This document shows, in pieces, positions 30,923-38,580 of a stretch of 40,029 nucleotides of DNA. The position numbers and the translations under genes are program-made. This DNA comes from JALHNF01 sp031972295. Lineage in GTDB: Bacteria > Patescibacteriota > Minisyncoccia > Phycocordibacterales > UBA5272. The notes under the pieces are model-generated. The model had not been told where the DNA came from. It made no database searches and worked only from the letters and a program-made list of their open reading frames with translations. The DNA is taken from the NCBI GenBank assembly GCA_031972295.1, contig DALYEZ010000006.1, forward strand, positions 1 through 40,029, written 5' to 3'. How positions within the stretch are numbered: position 1 is the stretch's first letter; every line of letters starts with the position of its first letter.

Positions 30923-31351
30923 ATGACAACAATAAATCCTTGGATTAATTTCAATGGTAATGCTGAAGAAGCATTTACATTTTACAAATCAGTCTTTGGT
31001 GGTGAGTTTACAAAAATTGTACGTTTCAAAGACCTTGCCAGCGCTGATTTCCCAGTAGCAGAAAAGGAAGAACATAAAATTATGCATATTGCTTTACCTA
31101 TTGGTGACAGCAGTGTCTTAATGGCAAATGATGTTCCAGAATTTATGGGTAAAGTAAATGAACACGAAAACCGAAGTAAAATTGTGATAAGCACGGAAAG
31201 TAAAGAAGAGGCGGACAGATTATTTAATGACCTTTCTATTGGAGGCGAAATAGAAGGCTCTATGGGCACTAGTCCTTGGGGTACCTATGCCGGCATGTTT
31301 CGAGATACATATGGTATTGAGTGGGTAATTGAATTTTCTCCTAGCAAATAA
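30923..31351 (+). CDS. PhnB-like VOC-superfamily protein (cassette 4)
   Basis: 142 residues. INPWINFNGNAEEAFTFYKSVFGGEF (about 4-29) is the classic start of the PhnB/3-demethylubiquinone-methyltransferase-like VOC family, followed by HIALPIGDSSVLMANDVPE, a middle NHENRSKIVIST-type strand, and WGTYAGMFRDTYGIEWVIEF at the end. Metal-binding positions typical of glyoxalase I are not all present; enzymatic role unknown. A TAGCAT -10-like box ends 6 nt before the ATG. Fourth single-gene unit, between R4 and R5. Confidence 0.85.
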   Translation: MTTINPWINFNGNAEEAFTFYKSVFGGEFTKIVRFKDLASADFPVAEKEEHKIMHIALPIGDSSVLMANDVPEFMGKVNEHENRSKIVISTESKEEADRLFNDLSIGGEIEGSMGTSPWGTYAGMFRDTYGIEWVIEFSPSK

Positions 31352-31393
31352 AATACTTCTTCTAACCTATTTCCCATCTTTCAATATTTCCCC

Positions 31394-31418
31394 TCGAACC
31401 TCATCCCACATCTGCTAG
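31394..31418 (+). repeat. Cassette-boundary repeat R5, variant 3' end
   Basis: TCGAACCTCATCCC then ACATCTGCTAGC: the left two thirds match the consensus, and the right end differs (TCTGCTAGC instead of TTTGGAGC). It continues into CGGGAGACCTTCCCTC, a string also found near 4247. It marks the end of the array. Confidence 0.8.
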
Positions 31419-31439
31419 CGGGAGACCTTCCCTCAAATT

Positions 31440-31691
31440 CTAACGATGCACGCAACCCGCCCAACAACATGGTCTGCGTTTTCCTGCCGCGAGATTCTCA
31501 CGCATTATTTTTATTCTGCGATCCCTTGTTTCTGATTTTTTAGCAGATTCAATCCAGCATAGCCACTCATTTCGTGCTAGTGGGGTAATGTCCTCCCATA
31601 CTGTTAGGATTGTTGGCATAGAAGTAAGTATCTTTCGTAAATCAGCCGGTACTTTATGCACTACACCAGTGGCGATTTCTTTTTTTGTCAT
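31440..31691 (-). CDS. YdeI/OmpD-associated-family protein
   Basis: 83 residues. LARNEWLCWIESAKKSETRDRRI (about 37-59) with the following IMRENLAAGKR matches the family's C-terminal helices, where the usual text is 'R.EY..WI..AKK.ETR..RI......L..GKR'. The upstream DUF1905-type domain of longer members is missing, so this is a short version. Function unknown. It is on the opposite strand to the cassette genes and ends next to R5, as if it were the pre-existing neighbour of the array. The next minus gene upstream ends 6 nt away. Confidence 0.75.
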   Translation of the reverse strand: MTKKEIATGVVHKVPADLRKILTSMPTILTVWEDITPLARNEWLCWIESAKKSETRDRRIKIMRENLAAGKRRPCCWAGCVHR

Positions 31692-31697
31692 ATAATT

Positions 31698-32129
31698 TTA
31701 TTTATTAAAAAAATAGATTACAAATATTCCCAAAAAAATTATTATCCCACCAATAATAGTTGGTGTAGTTACGTTGTTTTTGAATAAAATATAACTAAAA
31801 AGTGCAATAAATATTGGGTATGAAATCTCAACAAGTCCTGCGAGTGTTGCACTCTTTGCAATTATTGAAAATCCAATAAAAATTTCAGCAATCAATAAAG
31901 CAACAATTCCTCCGATAAAGTAAAAAAATAACGTTTTTGAAGAAGTAAGTGCTACTAAATCAAGTTGTAATGTTCCTAAAGATAATGAGATAAAAAATGT
32001 AATTATTGCAATAACAAGGGAAGTGATACTCAGTGATGTAAAAATAGAGATTTTTGCGTACACCTGCTCATTAAAAACATATGTCAATCCCCAAAATAAT
32101 GATGCGCTAACAGCGAATAATACCCACAT
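31698..32129 (-). CDS. EamA/DMT-superfamily membrane protein, half-size
   Basis: 143 residues, five hydrophobic helices, beginning MWVLFAVSASLFWGLTYVFNE and ending PTIIGGIIIFLGIFVIY, the typical first and last helices of one EamA repeat. Full transporters have two repeats (about 290 residues); single-repeat members act as dimers. The substrate is unknown. It is likely co-transcribed with the YdeI-like gene (6-nt gap). Confidence 0.82.
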   Translation of the reverse strand: MWVLFAVSASLFWGLTYVFNEQVYAKISIFTSLSITSLVIAIITFFISLSLGTLQLDLVALTSSKTLFFYFIGGIVALLIAEIFIGFSIIAKSATLAGLVEISYPIFIALFSYILFKNNVTTPTIIGGIIIFLGIFVIYFFNK

Positions 32130-32231
32130 GGAGCAATCATAGCATGGTTGGCATAGTTAAATTAATGATTTAATTCTTGTAATAGAATCCAACACTCCAT
32201 AGTTCAGGTAGATTTTTTATCTGAAGACAAA

Positions 32232-32263
32232 AAGAAAACCGCGAGCTCGCGGTTTTCTTTTGA
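32232..32263. terminator. Bidirectional terminator
   Basis: AAAAGAAAACCGCGAG / CTCGCGGTTTTCTTTT, a perfect palindrome between the EamA-like and YggT genes. Confidence 0.9.
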
Positions 32264-32279
32264 TTCATTTTGACTTAAT

Positions 32280-32642
32280 TTATTTTTCTTGACTATCTAG
32301 CTTTGCCGCAGCCTCCGGCGTAGAAACGGTTCGTCCCATCATGAATAGCTGAATAATACCTGTTGCCACAATCCAGTATACAGCCATAGAAAGGAGGGTA
32401 GTCCATTCAAACAAACTACCTTCAACTACTCGACTGCTACGAAATACGCTCAAGAATGGAGTAGCAAAGATATACGTTATGCCGTAGATAAAACTACTAA
32501 AACCTGCCTCGGGATTTGCACCTAGTAGCTTCAAGACGAATCGAAACGCTAAAAGCACCTCAATAACTCCAAGAATATACCAAACAACTTGAGTCCCTCG
32601 ATAGATTGGTTTGGTGCTTGGGGAACTATATGATGAGTTCAT
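32280..32642 (-). CDS. YggT-family membrane protein
   Basis: 120 residues from the ATG at 32642 (the longer open frame includes the upstream hairpin). Two to three helices: VVWYILGVIEVLLAFRFVLKLLGANP, the PFL..F region as TPFLSVFRSS, and a final MAVYWIVATGIIQLFMM. This is the YggT pattern 'R..LK..GANP...F...IY..T.PF..P'. Membrane role not well defined. A GC stem-loop (about 32683-32712) lies directly upstream and separates it from the Lmo0937-like gene. Confidence 0.85.
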   Translation of the reverse strand: MNSSYSSPSTKPIYRGTQVVWYILGVIEVLLAFRFVLKLLGANPEAGFSSFIYGITYIFATPFLSVFRSSRVVEGSLFEWTTLLSMAVYWIVATGIIQLFMMGRTVSTPEAAAKLDSQEK

Positions 32643-32683
32643 AAATTGTAAGAGATTAATTTGGTAAGTTCTAGTAAAGAAAA

Positions 32684-32712
32684 TCACCACCTGTTGCGGC
32701 GGTGATTTTACT
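32684..32712 (-). terminator. Terminator upstream of YggT gene
   Basis: AATCACC facing GGTGATT with a GC-rich middle (ACCTGTTGCGGC); flanked by T/A runs. It should end the minus-strand transcript of the 32721 gene. Confidence 0.7.
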
Positions 32713-32720
32713 TGGAATGA

Positions 32721-32873
32721 TTAACGGAATGGATTTTCTCCTCGAATGATTCGAAGTAGGAATAAGATAACCGCGATAACCAATAGGATGTGAATGAAAC
32801 CCCCGAGAACATTGCCTCCTATAAAGCCAATGAGCCAGAGAGCAATAAGTATTATTGCAATAGTTGTCAGCAT
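32721..32873 (-). CDS. Lmo0937-family small membrane protein
   Basis: 50 residues, two hydrophobic helices (about 2-18, LTTIAIILIALWLIGFI, and 25-42, FIHILLVIAVILFLLRI) with GG in the turn and the tail RIIRGENPFR. The pattern matches the widespread 50-residue Lmo0937/DUF5670 proteins, often stress-related. Function not established. Confidence 0.8.
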   Translation of the reverse strand: MLTTIAIILIALWLIGFIGGNVLGGFIHILLVIAVILFLLRIIRGENPFR

Positions 32874-32897
32874 ACGTTTTACTAAACTAATTCAATA

Positions 32898-33566
32898 TTA
32901 ATTTGTAGTTTGGAAAGCTGTTGGAACAGACACTGTTACATCACCTGCTGTATTGGTAGTGTAAATCATGTAGTAGTATGTTGAGTTTGCTTGCAGGTTT
33001 TGCAAAGAAACGCTATGTGAAGAACGGAAGTTTGCATCTGTTATTGCGGCAGTACCACTTACATCAACAGAATTTTCACGTTCGTATGTTGTGAGCATTG
33101 TTGTACTGTAGTAAACAACACCTTTTACGTTTTGATTTGTGTTCCAATTTACTACGGCACTATTTCTACTTGTGCTTACAGTAATACTGCTAAGGGTAGC
33201 GGCTGCACCACCTGTGTTACTAACCGCACCGCCTGCCATCTGGAAGTTAAGTACAGGAAGGGTAGCGGGACCAACTCGGCCAACTGCTGAAATACCATTA
33301 CGAACTTGGAAATTTGCAACTGCTGATTTTGTCAGGAAACCAAAGTACCCTGTTACGAGTCCTTGTGGGTAAATGGTTGGGTCGATAGCGAGGAATGTTT
33401 GGAGTGATGAAACATCAGATCCTGACATACCGAGCTGGAGTTCACGATTAAGAATATCTGCATGAGTGAGAGCAGGAAGACTTACTACTACAAAGGCAAT
33501 AGCAAGAAGCCCTGATTTAAGAAGAAAGTTTTGAGACAAGTTGAAAGAAGCGACTTTATTAGTCAT
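32898..33566 (-). CDS. Secreted peptidoglycan-binding + Fn3-like protein
   Basis: 222 residues. Signal peptide to about residue 36 (LLAIAFVVVSLPALTHA). PG_binding_1 domain about 40-108: ELQLGMSGSDVSSLQTFLA, YFGFLTKSAVANFQ, VGPATLPVLN. An Ala/Gly linker, then an Fn3-like domain (about 123-222: STSRNSAVVNWNTNQNVKGVVYYS, LQANSTYYYMIYTT). No catalytic part. It probably decorates the cell wall. This domain pairing is very common in Parcubacteria. Confidence 0.9.
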   Translation of the reverse strand: MTNKVASFNLSQNFLLKSGLLAIAFVVVSLPALTHADILNRELQLGMSGSDVSSLQTFLAIDPTIYPQGLVTGYFGFLTKSAVANFQVRNGISAVGRVGPATLPVLNFQMAGGAVSNTGGAAATLSSITVSTSRNSAVVNWNTNQNVKGVVYYSTTMLTTYERENSVDVSGTAAITDANFRSSHSVSLQNLQANSTYYYMIYTTNTAGDVTVSVPTAFQTTN

Positions 33567-33897
33567 ATAATTTATTTTTATGTTTTTAAGAGAGAAGCTA
33601 ACCAGAGTTTATATTTACTGAGTCTTTGACTCATCAGGCAAACAATTTCTAAACTACACTTTTCTAGATCTTTTTCACTGCAGACGGTTTTGGGTTAGTG
33701 GGCTATATAGTTTCTGCAGTCGGCTTGAAATTAACGATTTTAATTATTCCTACTATTTTTAGAGATCTTTGCAACACTTTCAGTATACTCCTTCTTTTGA
33801 CAAAAAGATAGGTAGATGTTTTTGCTGTGATTTTTTGGGAATTGCGTATGTCCAAAAAATGGTTCGTAAAATATGTGAGATAATAGGGTTTGTTTTT
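33567..33897. other. 331-nt intergenic region
   Basis: Holds the divergent upstream regions of the genes at 33566 (minus) and 33898 (plus). One perfect inverted repeat, ACTGCAGA (33677-33684) / TCTGCAGT (33712-33719), 27 nt apart, could be an operator or weak hairpin. An open frame from 33769 runs into the next gene, but its first 43 residues look unlike a protein N-terminus. I see no RNA gene. Confidence 0.5.
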
Positions 33898-34458
33898 ATG
33901 CAAATAGAAATTCTAGTTGTAATTGCGAGTATATTTGCGTTTATAGGAAATGTTCCGTACCTGTTTGATGTTTTGAGAAAAAGGGTACAGCCACATCCGT
34001 ATACATGGTTTGTGTGGTCGCTTGTTTCGGGAATTGTGTTTTTTGGGCAGGTTGTTAAAGGTGCTGGTATTGGTGCGGTGCCAACGTTTGTCGCGGAGAT
34101 TTTCACAGTCGCTATCTTCTTTCTGTCTCTTAGGTATGGGTTTAAAAATATATCAAAAACCGATACATATTTTCTTATTGCCGCACTCTCAGGAATTATT
34201 CCTTGGATAATTACACAAGATCCAACAATTTCAGTTGTAGTTGCTGTATCAATTGACCTTATTGCTTTTGTACCAACACTTAGAAAAACATGGCGTTACC
34301 CCAGCACTGAGACAACACTACTATATAGTATGAATGTGTTACGACACATACTCACATTGTTTTCGTTGCAGACATATAATGTTGCAACAGCTCTGCATTC
34401 TGTAGCCATGATTTCAACCAATCTACTGATGGTAGTCTTTTTACGAAGGAGAAAATAG
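33898..34458 (+). CDS. Polytopic membrane protein, PQ-loop-like, unknown
   Basis: 186 residues, six or seven hydrophobic helices. NVPYLFDVLRKRVQPHPYTWFVW in the first loop resembles a PQ-loop or SWEET-type signature (P-Y with following charged loop); a weaker second copy is FVPTLRKTWRYPSTE. Similar proteins are frequent in CPR genomes without assigned role. The start at 33898 places a membrane helix at the N-terminus. A GATAAT/TAATAG box lies about 12 nt upstream. Confidence 0.65.
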   Translation: MQIEILVVIASIFAFIGNVPYLFDVLRKRVQPHPYTWFVWSLVSGIVFFGQVVKGAGIGAVPTFVAEIFTVAIFFLSLRYGFKNISKTDTYFLIAALSGIIPWIITQDPTISVVVAVSIDLIAFVPTLRKTWRYPSTETTLLYSMNVLRHILTLFSLQTYNVATALHSVAMISTNLLMVVFLRRRK

Positions 34459-34490
34459 ATACTTCACCCTCTCTTTACCTTAGGTATTCT

Positions 34491-35372
34491 TTAGCCAACT
34501 CTTTTGTATAAACTCATCTCTTCTTTAATAAAATCTTTTAGTTCAAGTGAGGTAAGGGTAATCAAGACTCTACTTGCTTCGAGCTTGCTTTCACGAATAA
34601 GCACATCTTTTGATTTTGGCTCGTGGAGAAGTTCCCAAATAAGAATTTCATCTGGAGAAAGATCTTCAAGCGGGAGTGTTTTTTGCCCAGATTCGTTTTG
34701 GTATTTGATATTAAGTGCGTCTAAAATATCTTCAGTTCTGGTAATGGGTGTTGCGCCCTGACGAATGAGCCAGTTTGTTCCTTTGGACGCTGCTGAGTCG
34801 ATATTTCCAGGGACTGCAAGAACCGTTTTGTTGTACTCAAGTGCGAGCCGTGCAGTGATGAGTGTGCCAGATTTTTCCTCTGCTTCAACAACAAGTACTG
34901 CATCGCAAATTCCTGCCATAATGCGATTTCGTTTTGGGAATGTCCAAGGTGCGGCTTTTAATTCGGGTTCGAATTCCGATATGAGTGCACCACCATCGGA
35001 CACGATCTCTCTAGCAAGATTTTTATGAAGGGCAGGGTAGAGGTTTTTGTATGCGATGCCTGATCCAGGAACTGAAATAGTGGTTAGTCCTATTTCGAGT
35101 GCTTTTTGGTGAGCGATACCGTCGATACCAAGAGCGAGTCCGGAGACAATGATAATAGGGTACCCGCGTAAGCCTTCGAGCAGTTTTTGTGTGATGTCTT
35201 TTCCGTAACGCGTATGCTTGCGCGAGCCTACAACAGCGAGCACTTTTACCCCGTCTTCTTTTTCAGGCAGCAGTCCTTCGTAGTAGATTTTTGTCGGTGG
35301 TTCGGGAATTTCAAGTAAAGGTAAGAGGAATGAAGGGAAATGGTCTTTTAAAATGCTATGGATTTCCTGCAT
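34491..35372 (-). CDS. dprA: DNA processing protein DprA
   Basis: 293 residues. Loads RecA on incoming single-stranded DNA in natural transformation. Rossmann-like core: AVVGSRKHTRYG, IVSGLALGIDGIAHQ, TTISVPGSGIAYKNLYP, GGALISEFEP, FPKRNRIMAGICDAVLVVEA, KSGTLITARLA, VPGNIDSAASKGTNWLI; a C-terminal winged-helix-like region (LSPDEILIWELLHEPKSKD) follows. The start is the ATG at 35372: a TACACT box on the minus strand (35381-35386) ends 8 nt before it; longer frames run into the serS promoter. CPR cells often keep ComEC/DprA-type uptake genes. Confidence 0.92.
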   Translation of the reverse strand: MQEIHSILKDHFPSFLLPLLEIPEPPTKIYYEGLLPEKEDGVKVLAVVGSRKHTRYGKDITQKLLEGLRGYPIIIVSGLALGIDGIAHQKALEIGLTTISVPGSGIAYKNLYPALHKNLAREIVSDGGALISEFEPELKAAPWTFPKRNRIMAGICDAVLVVEAEEKSGTLITARLALEYNKTVLAVPGNIDSAASKGTNWLIRQGATPITRTEDILDALNIKYQNESGQKTLPLEDLSPDEILIWELLHEPKSKDVLIRESKLEASRVLITLTSLELKDFIKEEMSLYKRVG

Positions 35373-35380
35373 TAGTCTCA

Positions 35381-35386
35381 AGTGTA
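35381..35386 (-). promoter_or_regulatory. TACACT -10 box of dprA
   Basis: On the minus strand, 8 nt before the chosen dprA ATG; divergent from the serS promoter region (TAGAAT near 35397). Confidence 0.5.
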
Positions 35387-35418
35387 TCATTTTGGTAGAA
35401 TAGTCTGTATATACATGT

Positions 35419-36687
35419 ATGTTAGATATCAAATTTATTCGAGAAAATAAAGACATTGTTCAAGATGCGGCACGCAAAAAACACTTGCCATTTGATGTTG
35501 AACAGCTTCTTGCGGTTGACAAAATGCGTCTAGAACTTTTGACAACTGTCGAGCAGTTACGAAGTGAGCAGAATAAGTTATCTGACAAAGTTGCTACTGC
35601 GACTGATGCTGGAGTGCGGGCAACCTTTATCGAGCAAGTTCGCGTACTGAAAGATACCCTAAAAAGTAGAGAAGATGAGTTGAAAGAAAAGATGCATGAA
35701 TGGCAAAAACTCATGCTCTCAGTGCCAAACGTACCTGACATGTCTGTGCCAGAAGGTGAGAGTGATGCTGATAATGTCGAAGTTAAAAAATGGGGTGAGA
35801 TTAAACATTTTGAGTTTGAACCAAAAGATCATGTTGAGCTCATGACGAGTCTTAAGATGGTTGATTTTGAGCGAGGCACAAAGGTGCACGGCTTCCGAGG
35901 ATATTTTCTTATGGGTCAAGGTGTGCAACTTTCTTTTGCTATTTGGAATTATGCGCTTTCGTTCTGGACAAATAAAGGATTCATTCCTGTGATCCCACCG
36001 ATCATTGCTCGTAAAAATATTTTTATGGGTACAGGGTATCTTCCAGCAGGTGAGGACGATTTATATAAAACACAAGACGGAGAATATTTAGCAGGTACGG
36101 CAGAAGTGCCGGTGATGGGGCTCCATGCAGATGAGGTACTTGATATAAAAGATTTTCCTGTGAAGTATTTAGGATTCTCTCCATGCTATCGTCGCGAAGC
36201 GGGAAGTCATAGCAAAGATGTGAAGGGACTTATTCGCGTACATGAATTTTATAAATGGGAGCAAGTCGTGCTTTGTGAAGCAAGTCATACAACAAGTGTC
36301 GCACTCCATGAGGAGATAAACAGAAACACAGAGGAGTTCATTGAGTCGCTCGGCATTCCATATCACACGGTGGTCAATTGTGGAGGAGACTTGGGACAAG
36401 GGCAAGTGAAGAAATATGATATTGAACTCTGGGTCCCAAAAGAAGAGCGTTATCGAGAAATTTCATCAGCTTCATATTTCCATGATTTTCAGACACGGCG
36501 CGGTAACATTCGCTACAAGGATGCTGAAGGAGCACTTCGTTTTGCACACTCACTTAATTGTACCGCTATCCCGACACCGCGTATTTTGGTTTCTTTGATA
36601 GAAAATTACCAAGAAGCTGATGGTTCGATTCGGATTCCTGATGTGCTTCGTCCGTATATGGGTGGGGAGACTCATATACACAATTAA
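35419..36687 (+). CDS. serS: Serine-tRNA ligase
   Basis: 422 residues, normal length. N-terminal tRNA-binding coiled coil (about 25-100; LLTTVEQLRSEQNKLSD, LKSREDELKEKMHEWQKLM). Class II core: motif 2 FSPCYRREAGSHSKDVKGL, TAEVPVMG for serine, VNCGGDLGQGQVKKYDIE, REISSASYFHDFQTRR, and motif 3 HSLNCTAIPTPRILVSLIENYQ. First gene of serS, ftsQ-like, dus, dnaX. Confidence 0.96.
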   Translation: MLDIKFIRENKDIVQDAARKKHLPFDVEQLLAVDKMRLELLTTVEQLRSEQNKLSDKVATATDAGVRATFIEQVRVLKDTLKSREDELKEKMHEWQKLMLSVPNVPDMSVPEGESDADNVEVKKWGEIKHFEFEPKDHVELMTSLKMVDFERGTKVHGFRGYFLMGQGVQLSFAIWNYALSFWTNKGFIPVIPPIIARKNIFMGTGYLPAGEDDLYKTQDGEYLAGTAEVPVMGLHADEVLDIKDFPVKYLGFSPCYRREAGSHSKDVKGLIRVHEFYKWEQVVLCEASHTTSVALHEEINRNTEEFIESLGIPYHTVVNCGGDLGQGQVKKYDIELWVPKEERYREISSASYFHDFQTRRGNIRYKDAEGALRFAHSLNCTAIPTPRILVSLIENYQEADGSIRIPDVLRPYMGGETHIHN

Positions 36688-36690
36688 GGT

Positions 36691-37548
36691 ATGGATCGGG
36701 GATACGACACCCGTTCTCCCATACAGAAGAAAAGTTCTCTTCCGAGAACATTTACTTTATTTCGTGTATATATTTTGGCAGCATTTATTCTTTTTGGAGT
36801 AAGTCTATCTTTAGTGATTGCTCACGCGCCACTTTTTGAGATTCGAACTGTTGTGGTTAATGGCACAATGATTACTCCAAATGAAAATATACAAATGTAT
36901 ATTGCAAAAGTGCTGGAAGGAAATTGGAGGGCGATATTTCCTCTTAATAGTGTTGTAAGTATTCCGATAAAAACATTGCAAAAAAATATCACAACTACTT
37001 TTCCTTCCGTTGCGTCTCTTCGTATAGATCGTGTAGGGTTTTCGCAAATCCAAGTCTCTCTTGTTGAGCGTATACCGGTGCAAACATATTGCAGGGAAGA
37101 AAATTGTGTACTGATTGATAAAGATGGAATTATATTTGCAACTGGAGGAAGTCTTATGGATATCGAAAAAATACAAGGAAGCCCATCTGAATTTTTGCGG
37201 CGGTCTGCAACGACTTCTCACGACACACTTACTTTTGGTACGCCACTACTGCCGCTTGCAAGCCGTATTTCTTTAGACAGAGTACGAACATTTCTTGTTG
37301 TTCGAGGTTTTCAAGTAGCAAACGTTTCTCTGTCACCTCTTGGTTTTTTTGATGTAACAGCTATACATAAGGATTCTCAAAGTAAAGTTGAGTTTCGCTT
37401 CCGAGATACGAAAAAGATTGATGAACAAATCGGAGAATTACATCTTGCTTTTGAGAAAGGTTTGCGTCAAAAAATTATTGATAACACAGTAGAGTATGTG
37501 ATTTCCTATGTGCCCCAAAAAGTGATATATAAGAATACTGAGAAGTAA
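36691..37548 (+). CDS. FtsQ/DivIB-like POTRA-domain cell division protein
   Basis: 285 residues. A basic cytoplasmic N-terminus, one membrane helix (about 26-46, YILAAFILFGVSLSLVIAHA), then a POTRA domain (about 50-120: FEIRTVVVNGTMITPNENI, ... VASLRIDRVGFSQIQVSLVERIPV), and a beta domain with IDKDGIIF. This matches the FtsQ/DivIB layout, where 'V.V.E..P' ends POTRA and 'L.D..G..F' starts the beta domain. 3 nt after serS, away from a dcw cluster in this window. Confidence 0.8.
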   Translation: MDRGYDTRSPIQKKSSLPRTFTLFRVYILAAFILFGVSLSLVIAHAPLFEIRTVVVNGTMITPNENIQMYIAKVLEGNWRAIFPLNSVVSIPIKTLQKNITTTFPSVASLRIDRVGFSQIQVSLVERIPVQTYCREENCVLIDKDGIIFATGGSLMDIEKIQGSPSEFLRRSATTSHDTLTFGTPLLPLASRISLDRVRTFLVVRGFQVANVSLSPLGFFDVTAIHKDSQSKVEFRFRDTKKIDEQIGELHLAFEKGLRQKIIDNTVEYVISYVPQKVIYKNTEK

Positions 37549-37556
37549 GTTATTAC

Positions 37557-38573
37557 ATGAAAAAAGAGCAATCATTTTGGCATAATCTCCCCAAACCATT
37601 TTTTGTCTTGGCCCCCATGGCTGATGTCACCGATTGTGCCTTCCGAGAAATGATTGCAAAGTATAGCCGACATGGTCAGGCTCTCGGCGGTCCTCATGTG
37701 TTTTGGACAGAGTTTGTTTCAGCTGATGGCTTGTGTAGCCCCGGGCGTGAAGTACTTCTTCGTGACCTAGAATTTAGTGTGGAAGAGCGTCCGATAGTCG
37801 CACAACTCTTTGGATCGAACCCAGAAAATATGTTTAAGGCCGCAAAACTTTGTGCTGAAAAAGGGTTTGACGGTATAGATATTAATATGGGCTGTCCTGA
37901 TAAAAGTATAGAGAAGCAAGGGGCAGGAGCGGCAATGATAAAAGATCCAAAAAAAGCTCAAGCAATTATTCGTGCAGCACAAGAAGGAAGTGGGCTTCCG
38001 GTGTCTGTAAAAACACGTATTGGGTATAACAAGGTTGAGTGGAAGGAATGGCTTCCGTATATTTTAGAAATGAAACCAGCGGCTCTCACGGTACATTTAC
38101 GTACTCGCAAAGAAATGTCCCTTGTCCCTGCACACTGGGACATGATGCCTGAGATTGTGGAATTTGTACGAGAAAAGAATAAAGAATATGGAAACGAAGA
38201 AATGCCTATCTTGGGAAATGGCGACGTTCTTTCTGTGGCGCATGCTCGCGAGCTCGCAGAGAAAAGTGGTTGTGATGGAGTGATGCTAGGTCGTGCTATT
38301 TTTGGCAATCCGTGGCTTTTTGATGAGAATAAAAATAAAGAGGAAATTGAATTGAGTGAAAAATTTCGAGTAATGGTAGAACACACGAAGCTGTTTGAAA
38401 AGAAGCTTGGAGATATCAAGAGTTTTGCAATTATGAAAAAGCACTATAAGGCCTATGTAAACGGTTTTGATGGTGCTAAGGAACTTCGAGTGAAGCTTAT
38501 GGAAAAAGAAAATGCTGCAGAAATAGAAGAAGAAATAAAGGTATTTTTGAATACAAAAAACAGTGTACAATAA
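37557..38573 (+). CDS. tRNA-dihydrouridine synthase
   Basis: 338 residues. FMN-dependent TIM barrel reducing U to D in tRNA D-loops. FVLAPMADVTDCAFR at the start (FMN-binding strand 1), PIVAQLFGSNPENM, GIDINMGCPDKSIEKQGAGAAM with the catalytic Cys in GCP, VSVKTRIGY, LTVHLRTR, LGNGDVLS, and GCDGVMLGRAIFGNPWLF. The group (DusA/B/C) cannot be fixed; an insert of about ten residues near GGPHVFWTEF is noticeable. 8 nt after the FtsQ-like gene. Confidence 0.93.
   Translation: MKKEQSFWHNLPKPFFVLAPMADVTDCAFREMIAKYSRHGQALGGPHVFWTEFVSADGLCSPGREVLLRDLEFSVEERPIVAQLFGSNPENMFKAAKLCAEKGFDGIDINMGCPDKSIEKQGAGAAMIKDPKKAQAIIRAAQEGSGLPVSVKTRIGYNKVEWKEWLPYILEMKPAALTVHLRTRKEMSLVPAHWDMMPEIVEFVREKNKEYGNEEMPILGNGDVLSVAHARELAEKSGCDGVMLGRAIFGNPWLFDENKNKEEIELSEKFRVMVEHTKLFEKKLGDIKSFAIMKKHYKAYVNGFDGAKELRVKLMEKENAAEIEEEIKVFLNTKNSVQ
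38566..38571 (+). promoter_or_regulatory. TACAAT -10 box of dnaX
   Basis: It lies across the dus stop codon and ends 9 nt before the dnaX ATG at 38581. Confidence 0.45.
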
Positions 38574-38580
38574 GCATATT

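Noticed and set aside
28565..31418. CRISPR array
   Set aside because: Repeats are 546-958 nt apart with a whole gene in each interval, not with short spacers; no cas genes.
28565..31418. Classical integron with attC sites
   Set aside because: The copies have no GTTRRRY partner and no long imperfect palindrome; no intI in the window. The architecture remains cassette-like.
33769..33897. 43-residue N-terminal extension of the PQ-loop-like protein
   Set aside because: It reads as Cys- and Lys-rich random sequence before a clean membrane helix start at 33898.
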